DNA of 26,351 nt. Origin: a virus. The translations under genes and the position numbers were made by a program. The notes under the pieces were generated by a model. The model had not been told where the DNA came from. It was given only the letters and a program-made list of their open reading frames with translations, and made no database searches. The DNA is taken from IMG/VR virus record IMGVR_UViG_3300029319_000421, positions 1 through 26,351 of that record. One strand, 5' to 3'. Shown one piece after another: positions 21,224-26,351 of the stretch (position 1 is the first letter of the stretch; every line of letters begins with the position of its first letter).

Positions 21224-22704
21224 AAATATTAATTGTAGGTGGTGGAAGTGCAGGGTGGATGACAGCAGCCACTTTAGAATCACAGTTTCCAAATTATAAA
21301 ATATCATTAATTGAATCTAAAAATATATCTACAGTTGGTGTAGGTGAAAGCACTCTTGGTCAAATAACTGATTGGATGCGGTTGCTTAAAATAAAAGATA
21401 ACAATTTTATAAAACACGTAGATGGTAGTTATAAATTAAGTATAAAATTTACAGACTTTTATAAAAAAGGAGAGGCTTTTCATTATCCATTTGGAAAACC
21501 TGTTACAGAAGATACACAAGCAGGAATTAACGATTGGTGGTTTAAAAAAATACTTAATCCTAAAACACCCTATGCTGACTATGCAGATTGTACCTATCCT
21601 TTACAAATGGCTTATGTTAATCAAAACAAATTTGATATAAATGAAGTACAAAGGGCTTATCATTTTGATGCGACCAAGTTTGGTTTATGGTTAAAAAACA
21701 ATTATTGTAAAAAAATAAAACACATAGTTGATGATGTCATTTCCATAGAACAAGATAAAAATGGAATTAAATCTTTAAATAAAAAATATAAAGCTGATTT
21801 ATACATAGACTGCACTGGGTTTAAATCTTTATTACTGGACAAAACTTTAAAAGAACCTTTTGAATCATACTCTGATATGTTACCTAATGATTCTGCGTGG
21901 GCTACAAGAATCCAATACAAAAACAAAGAAAAAGAATTAGTGCCTTACACAAACTGCACAGCTATTGAAAATGGTTGGGTTTGGAACATACCTTTATGGT
22001 CTAGAATTGGAACAGGTTACGTATACTCAAGTAAATTTGTAGATGATGAAACAGCACTAAAAGAATTTAAAAAACATTTAGGTCAAGATAATTTAGAATT
22101 TAAAAATATAAAAATGAGAGTTGGTATTCATAATAGACTATGGGTAAAAAATGTAGTGGCAATTGGATTGTCTGCTGGGTTTATAGAACCATTAGAAAGT
22201 AATGGTTTATATACGGTTCACGAATTTTTAATAAAATTAATTAGAAATTTAGGTAGAGATAAAATATCTCAATGGGATAGAGATAATTTTAATTATCAGT
22301 GTAAACATATGTTTAGAGAGTTTTCTGAATTTGTAGCAATGCATTATGCTTTATCTCATAGAGACGATACAGAGTATTGGAAAACTTGTAATAATAAATC
22401 TTGGGAAAAAAATTTAATAAATTTAAAACCCACATCTGTTTCAGGTTTTAAAGAAGCAGTTTGGAGAAGAACTTATGAGTGGAGATATCCTTCTAATACA
22501 GGTCTTCATTGCATTGCAGCTGGTATGCATTGGGCTCCTACCGATAAAGTATCTTTAATAAAAGAAGGTGGTTTTTCAGAGGAATCTATTGAAGAAAAAT
22601 TTGAATCTGCTATAGAAAAATTAAATGATAGAAAGGAATTGTGTAAACAGCTTGTTAAAGAAAAACCAAATTTGTTTTCAGTTTTAAAAAATGTACATAA
22701 ATAA
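21220..22704 (+). CDS. Flavin-dependent tryptophan-halogenase-like enzyme
   Basis: 494 residues, in the usual range (PrnA 538, PyrH 511). It oxidises halide with FADH2 and O2 to a hypohalous acid that is held by a lysine and transferred to an aromatic or other electron-rich substrate. Visible: FAD-binding GGGSAGWMTA (7-16); VGVGEST (39-45); Lys72 in DGSYKLSIKFTDF, aligned to the catalytic Lys79 of PrnA; WVWNIP at 253-258, the W-x-W-x-I-P diagnostic motif; and FIEPLESNGL (321-330) with Glu326 aligned to PrnA Glu346. All expected catalytic landmarks are intact. No flavin reductase is in the window, so the host must provide FADH2. Cyanophage Syn10 VirX1 shows that phages encode active halogenases, there preferring iodide. 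G+C is low (about 25-32% in sampled lines), like its neighbours. Confidence 0.92.
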   Translation: MKILIVGGGSAGWMTAATLESQFPNYKISLIESKNISTVGVGESTLGQITDWMRLLKIKDNNFIKHVDGSYKLSIKFTDFYKKGEAFHYPFGKPVTEDTQAGINDWWFKKILNPKTPYADYADCTYPLQMAYVNQNKFDINEVQRAYHFDATKFGLWLKNNYCKKIKHIVDDVISIEQDKNGIKSLNKKYKADLYIDCTGFKSLLLDKTLKEPFESYSDMLPNDSAWATRIQYKNKEKELVPYTNCTAIENGWVWNIPLWSRIGTGYVYSSKFVDDETALKEFKKHLGQDNLEFKNIKMRVGIHNRLWVKNVVAIGLSAGFIEPLESNGLYTVHEFLIKLIRNLGRDKISQWDRDNFNYQCKHMFREFSEFVAMHYALSHRDDTEYWKTCNNKSWEKNLINLKPTSVSGFKEAVWRRTYEWRYPSNTGLHCIAAGMHWAPTDKVSLIKEGGFSEESIEEKFESAIEKLNDRKELCKQLVKEKPNLFSVLKNVHK

Positions 22705-23323
22705 TTATTTTAACACGACCATTTGGTCAGAACACAAACCAGAGTTTGTTAAGTCTTTAAATAAAGCGAGTAACAAATATATTAAAGAATCGAGAGACAG
22801 AAATAAAGCACATATTAAAAAATATGGAGACTTTGGATTGTCTCATCACTCAACACCACTTACAGTCGATAACGATTTTTTAGATTTTAGAAATTACATT
22901 GGTCAAAAATCTTGGGAGTATTTAGATCATCAAGGTTATGATATGTCACAATATCAAACTATTTTTAGTGAGTTATGGGTACAAGAGTTTTCTAAAAAAG
23001 GTGGTGGACACCACAGTGCACACATACATTGGAATCAACACGTATCGGGTTTTTATTTTTTAAAGTGTAGTGATAAAACTTCTTATCCAATATTTCACGA
23101 ACCGAGAACAGGTGCTAGAGCTACAAAATTAAAAATGAAACCAGATCAAAAAGGTGTGTGGCCAGGTTCAGAACTTATACATTTTAAACCTACACCAGGC
23201 ACATTAATTATATTTCCAGGATTTTTGGAACACGAATATGCAGTAGACTATGGCATAGAGCCTTTTAGATTTATACATTGGAATATACAAGCAGTGCCAA
23301 AAGAAATGGCTAAAGATGTTTAA
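22691..23323 (+). CDS. 2OG-Fe(II) oxygenase, 2OG-FeII_Oxy_5-like
   Basis: 210 residues, overlapping the halogenase by 14 bases. FSELWVQEFSKKGGGHHSAH IHWNQHVSGFYFLKC holds the His111-x-His113 pair with 'HxH.N...SG.YYL' spacing typical of the phage family known as putative 2OG-Fe(II) oxygenase (PF13759-like). ELIHFKPTPGTLIIFPGFLE with His181 (FLEHEY) gives the distal ligand, and Arg193 in PFRFIHWN may hold the 2OG carboxylate. The first metal site is less canonical than a plain H-x-D, as usual in this family. The N-terminal 60 residues are charged and not typical of the core. Substrate unknown. It overlaps the next gene by eight bases. Confidence 0.8.
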   Translation: MYINNYFNTTIWSEHKPEFVKSLNKASNKYIKESRDRNKAHIKKYGDFGLSHHSTPLTVDNDFLDFRNYIGQKSWEYLDHQGYDMSQYQTIFSELWVQEFSKKGGGHHSAHIHWNQHVSGFYFLKCSDKTSYPIFHEPRTGARATKLKMKPDQKGVWPGSELIHFKPTPGTLIIFPGFLEHEYAVDYGIEPFRFIHWNIQAVPKEMAKDV

Positions 23324-23972
23324 AAAGAAAAAATATACAATAATACGTCAAGCAATATCAAAAGATCTAGCAGCTTTTGTTGCAAATTATTTTTTAATGC
23401 AGAAACAAGTATATGATACTTGTAAAGTGTCTAGATACTTTTCACCTTTTGAAACCATACTTGGATATTACGAAGGTGAGAATGAACAGATTCCAAACAC
23501 CTATTCTGCTTATGGTAATATCGCTATGGAAACTTTATTACTTAAATGTCAACCAGAAATGGAAAAAGCAACAGGATTAAAATTATATCCAGCTTACACT
23601 TATGCTAGAATATATAAAAAAGGTGATGAATTAAAAAGACACAAAGATAGATTTAGTTGTGAGATATCTACTACTATGAATCTTGGTGGAGATGACTGGC
23701 CAATATATCTAGAACCAAATCCTAAAAAAGGTGGTGTAAAACCAGGTGTTGGATATGTATCTGATAACACTAAAGGTGTTAAAGTAGATTTAAAACCAGG
23801 AGATATGCTGGTTTATTCTGGCTGTGAGCTAGAACATTGGAGAGAAAAATTCAAAGGCAAAGAATGCGTACAGGTTTTTCTGCATTATAACAATCGTAAG
23901 ACCCCAGGAGCGAAGGATAATATGTTTGACAAACGTCCACATTTAGGTCTTCCTAACTGGTTTAAACGATGA
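23316..23972 (+). CDS. 2OG-Fe(II) oxygenase-like protein
   Basis: 218 residues, overlapping the previous gene by eight bases. Landmarks are YARIYKKGDELKRHKDRFSC (His109, Asp111), STTMNLGGDDWPIYLEP and DLKPGDMLVYSGCELEHWRE (distal His174), then ECVQVFLHYN. The spacing of about 63 residues between H-x-D and the distal His is typical of the double-stranded beta-helix. The usual 2OG-binding Arg is not obvious (Gln186 occupies the neighbourhood), so activity is likely but the co-substrate site may be variant. I recall related proteins in cyanophages. The C-terminus (KTPGAKDNMFDKRPHLGLPN) forms a tail. Last gene of the enzyme block, followed by a hairpin. Confidence 0.78.
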   Translation: MFKKKKYTIIRQAISKDLAAFVANYFLMQKQVYDTCKVSRYFSPFETILGYYEGENEQIPNTYSAYGNIAMETLLLKCQPEMEKATGLKLYPAYTYARIYKKGDELKRHKDRFSCEISTTMNLGGDDWPIYLEPNPKKGGVKPGVGYVSDNTKGVKVDLKPGDMLVYSGCELEHWREKFKGKECVQVFLHYNNRKTPGAKDNMFDKRPHLGLPNWFKR

Positions 23973-23978
23973 TATAAT
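23970..23978 (+). promoter_or_regulatory. Possible extended -10 promoter
   Basis: TGATATAAT (23970-23978) matches an extended -10 box (TGn-TATAAT) exactly; no credible -35 is seen. It begins on the stop codon of the last oxygenase gene and lies about 55 bases before the 24035 gene. A chance match is quite possible in AT-rich sequence. Confidence 0.35.
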
Positions 23979-23986
23979 CTTTAGAT

Positions 23987-24024
23987 GGGGGCAGTACACC
24001 ACCACATACCTACTGTCCCCTTTT
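23987..24024 (+). terminator. Hairpin terminator closing the enzyme block
   Basis: GGGGGCAGTA (23987-23996) pairs with TACTGTCCCC (24011-24020), ten pairs with one G-U, around a 14-base loop, and is followed by TTTT. The T-run is short, so termination may be partial. If the -10 candidate just upstream is active, the same hairpin would instead lie in the leader of the 24035 gene. Confidence 0.6.
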
Positions 24025-24034
24025 AAGGAATTTT

Positions 24035-24484
24035 ATGAGTTTAGGATTTGACGCAATATCAGCATTACCATTCGCTACATCGGGCCCAGATACAGATGTA
24101 AGTGTTTCAGTAACCGGTAATTCACTTAACATTACAATTGGTAGTGTCGGTATTATTGCAGATTCAGTAGTAGAAAATTTAACAGCAAATCAAGTAACTT
24201 TAGGTACAGGTACTTTAAGTATTAGAACAGATGTAGATCACACTGTTACAGGCTCACAAGTAACTTTAAATATAGGTAATTTTACTATCAGCACAGATGT
24301 TGATGTATTACCATCAGGTGTTGACTTGACCTTGGCTACAGGTAATGTTACAATAACTGCTGACGCAAATATAAGTCCTACAGGTTCTCAATTAACATTA
24401 GATACCGTAGAACCAGGAGTTATTACGTGGAACGATATAGTACCAGGAGCAACAATGGTTTGGACACCAATAAAACCTTATTAA
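24035..24484 (+). CDS. Repetitive beta-strand virion protein (149 aa)
   Basis: 149 residues, AAGGA before the ATG. After MSLGFDAISALPFATSGPDT come about five copies of a 22-24 residue unit of the form 'D..V..TG..LTL..G..TI.T', for example TDVDHTVTGSQVTLNIGNFT and TDVDVLPSGVDLTLATGNVT. The last unit changes into PGVITWNDIVPGATMVWTPI with conserved aromatic residues. Such repeats fold as a stack of short beta strands and occur in fibre or tail proteins of marine phages (I recall 'V.P.G..L....G...I.AD.N..' repeats). The number of units may vary between relatives. Its stop is one base before the next ATG. Confidence 0.72.
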   Translation: MSLGFDAISALPFATSGPDTDVSVSVTGNSLNITIGSVGIIADSVVENLTANQVTLGTGTLSIRTDVDHTVTGSQVTLNIGNFTISTDVDVLPSGVDLTLATGNVTITADANISPTGSQLTLDTVEPGVITWNDIVPGATMVWTPIKPY

Positions 24485-24485
24485 T

Positions 24486-25256
24486 ATGGCATCAACATTT
24501 TCATCAGATTTATCATTAGAGTTAGTCGCAACCGGCGAAAAAGCAGGTCTATGGGGAGCAATAACAAATACTAATTTACAATTATTACAAACAGCTGCAT
24601 CAGGTTATGTGGAAGTAACTTTAAGTTCTGGTAATGTAAACTTAAGTTTAGCCGATGGAGACGCAACTGCAAACGGCAAAAATCTTTACATCAAAGTTAC
24701 AGGAACTTTATCCGGTAACGCAAGTTTAACAATGCCAGCAACTACATCTGGTGGTAATGCTAACAGAGTATTTTTTGTAGAAGATGGAACTACTAGAGGT
24801 GGAGCTGGTGATAGTTATACAGTGACTTTACTTACAACAGGTCAAAGTGCATCTACACAAGTGCCTCTTCCCGAAGGTGCAAAAGTTTTAGTTTATTCTA
24901 GAGGTAGTGTTCCAGCTACAACTTTAGCTATGATGGAAAAAGGATTTACGGAAGTAACTGCAGCTAGCAAAACAGCATACACAGCAGTTGCTGGAGATCA
25001 AATTGGTGTTGATACTGTTGCTAATATTGTAACAATTACACTTCCAGCATCACCTGCACAAGGTGATGAAGTAACAATTATGGATGTGTCTGCATCTAAT
25101 GGTTTTGGAACTAACAAATGTGTGGTTGCAAGAAACGGATCAAATATTCAAGGTGGTACATCTGATTTAGACTTAACTGCAAATAATCAATGTGTAACAC
25201 TAATCTTTACGACTGCTACAAAGGGTTGGCAAATAAAAACTAATAGTACATCATAG
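24486..25256 (+). CDS. Tail fibre-type protein with a domain shared with the Gly-rich fibres
   Basis: 256 residues. The N-terminus MASTFSSDLSLELVATGEKA with GLWGAITNTNLQLLQTAASG is a common phage tail-fibre module ('L.L.L...GE.AG.WG..TNTNL..L..A..GY'). The rest is beta-rich. Residues ~165-252 (AVAGDQIGVDTVANIVTITL, PASPAQGDEVTIMDV, NGSNIQGGTSDLDL, VTLIFTTATKGWQIK) match the beta domain of the three Gly-rich paralogues (…YFV.T....ITVNLPAG..G.IVSIKDY … NGSQKI.G … VTLIY.D.TQGW..V). This shared domain argues that they belong to one appendage. It starts one base after the previous stop. Confidence 0.78.
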   Translation: MASTFSSDLSLELVATGEKAGLWGAITNTNLQLLQTAASGYVEVTLSSGNVNLSLADGDATANGKNLYIKVTGTLSGNASLTMPATTSGGNANRVFFVEDGTTRGGAGDSYTVTLLTTGQSASTQVPLPEGAKVLVYSRGSVPATTLAMMEKGFTEVTAASKTAYTAVAGDQIGVDTVANIVTITLPASPAQGDEVTIMDVSASNGFGTNKCVVARNGSNIQGGTSDLDLTANNQCVTLIFTTATKGWQIKTNSTS

Positions 25257-25265
25257 GAGTAAAGG

Positions 25266-26351
25266 ATGCTTACGAAAATTAAGTTTGCTCCTGGTATTGA
25301 CAAACAAGACACTGCTGTAGGAGCAGAGGGTCGTTGGGTTGATTCTGATAATGTAAGATTTAGATATGGATTACCTGAAAAAGTAGGTGGCTGGCAATCA
25401 TTACTATCTGATTCTATTGTTGGAGTTGCCAGAAAACAACACGCTTTTGTAGATACTGAGGGTAATAGATATGTTGCACTTGGAACTGATAAATTTTTAT
25501 TGTTATATTTTGAAGGTCAACTTTTTGATATTACTCCTTTTAGATGTAACAATGCAGGAGTTGTAGATAGTCTTACTAGCTCAACATTAGCTACAAACAG
25601 TACATCAGTTAAAACTTGCACCATTACAACAACAAGCGATCACGATTTATCTGTAGGAGATATTATAGAACTATCATCAGTTACTCTGCCAAGTGGTACA
25701 GGATTAAATGCAAGTGACTTTGAAGATAAATTATTTCAAGTATTAACTGTTCCAACTCCTACGACATTTACAATTAATTCTTTAAATCAAGCATCTGCAG
25801 TTATATCAACAGGTGGTAGTATGACTGTTAAAGTTTATCAACCTGTGGGTCCTGCAGCACAAACTTATGGTTATGGTTTTGGTATTGGAAACTATGGTGG
25901 TACAATTACTGGTGCTTTGACAACAACTCTTAATGGAGCGTTGCTCGCGGATACAGCTGGTACAGGTGGATCGGGGACAGCAATAACTTTAACATCAACA
26001 ACTGGTTTTCCAACAACAGGCACAATAGCTGTTGGTAATGAATTAATAACATACACAGGTATATCAGGATCTGACATAACAGGTATTACTAGAGGAGCAT
26101 TAGGCACAGCAACATTTGGTACATCTAACGGACAAGCTCACAGTGGTGGTGCAACAGTTACAAACGCTACAAATTTTTCTGGATTTGGTAGCGCAGTTGA
26201 AGCATCATCAGTCGTACTAGAACCAGGACTTTGGTCATTAAGTAATTTTGGTGAAGTGTTAGTTGCAACTATTGCAAATGGTAAAACATTTACTTGGAAT
26301 GCAGGAATTACAGCTAGACTTACAACAAGAGCTTCTATGTTAACATCTGGT
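25266..26351 (+). CDS. Large tail protein (P22 gp10-like hub/stabilisation), 3' end outside window
   Basis: The ORF opens at ATG 25266 with AGGAGTAAAGG before it and runs stop-free for 362 codons to the window end. MLTKIKFAPGIDKQDTAVGA EGRWVDSDNVRFRYGLPEKV GGW is a signature I know from marine-phage tail proteins resembling P22 gp10 or T7 gp12 (FKPGI.......G.W.D.D.VRFR.G.PEK.GGW). Two module-like insertions follow: residues ~110-180 (TITTTSDHDLSVGDIIELSS, FQVLTVPTPTTFTINSL) and ~235-300 (ITLTSTTGFPTTGTIAVGNE, GITRGALGTATF, HSGGATVTN). After about 320 the host protein resumes (LEPGLWSLSNFGEVLVATIA NGKTFTWN). The rest is outside. Confidence 0.78.
   Translation, partial: MLTKIKFAPGIDKQDTAVGAEGRWVDSDNVRFRYGLPEKVGGWQSLLSDSIVGVARKQHAFVDTEGNRYVALGTDKFLLLYFEGQLFDITPFRCNNAGVVDSLTSSTLATNSTSVKTCTITTTSDHDLSVGDIIELSSVTLPSGTGLNASDFEDKLFQVLTVPTPTTFTINSLNQASAVISTGGSMTVKVYQPVGPAAQTYGYGFGIGNYGGTITGALTTTLNGALLADTAGTGGSGTAITLTSTTGFPTTGTIAVGNELITYTGISGSDITGITRGALGTATFGTSNGQAHSGGATVTNATNFSGFGSAVEASSVVLEPGLWSLSNFGEVLVATIANGKTFTWNAGITARLTTRASMLTSG

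Overview
The window is part of the late (virion) region of an AT-rich tailed bacteriophage, most likely an uncultured marine one. Every gene I can support lies on the + strand, packed head to tail with 1 to 14 nt overlaps or very short gaps. There is no tRNA, rRNA, CRISPR array, integrase or insertion sequence, and no gene-free stretch longer than about 160 nt. The marine assignment is inference. It rests on a P22-like portal, a phage GroES, runs of small Lys/Gly-rich proteins of types I recall from marine phages, glycine-rich tail fibres, and a halogenase with 2-oxoglutarate oxygenases as in cyanophages. The host cannot be read from the sequence; SAR11-type bacteria or picocyanobacteria would fit the base composition.

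Layout. 1-3700: end of an unknown Gly-rich gene, a tiny ORF and the portal protein. 3723-7101: a dense array of small, mostly very basic proteins, a holin-like two-TM protein and a GroES-like co-chaperonin. Three genes here encode only 35-51 residues (4663, 4818, 6097). 7117-10179: scaffold, a conserved head-module protein, a putative head-decoration protein and the Mu gpT-like major capsid protein, closed by a strong rho-independent terminator. 10239-10653: two overlapping small genes. 10654-10813: a structured non-coding leader with two inverted repeats and a possible promoter. 10814-15427: small structural proteins, two head-tail adaptor-type proteins (one with an N-terminal cupredoxin-like domain) and fibre-type proteins. 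15427-19584: three consecutive paralogous glycine-rich fibre/adhesin genes. 19630-23972: an accessory block with a conserved phage protein, a double-stranded-beta-helix protein without visible iron ligands, a 2OG-Fe(II) oxygenase, a complete flavin-dependent tryptophan-halogenase-like enzyme and two more 2OG-Fe(II) oxygenases, the last five translationally overlapping. 23970-26351: a hairpin terminator, a repeat protein, another fibre-type protein and the start of a large tail (P22 gp10-like) protein that runs off the window.

How it works together. Portal, scaffold, GroES, decoration and capsid proteins build the head; adaptors and the gp10-like protein make the neck and short tail; the Gly-rich proteins probably contact the host. 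The most striking feature is the halogenase/oxygenase operon set inside the tail module directly after the triplicated fibres. It may modify a host metabolite, or it may hydroxylate or halogenate virion proteins. The sequence does not decide between these. Other points of interest are the complete type-1-copper ligand set on an adaptor protein and a short GG[R/K]V motif shared by otherwise unrelated small basic proteins.
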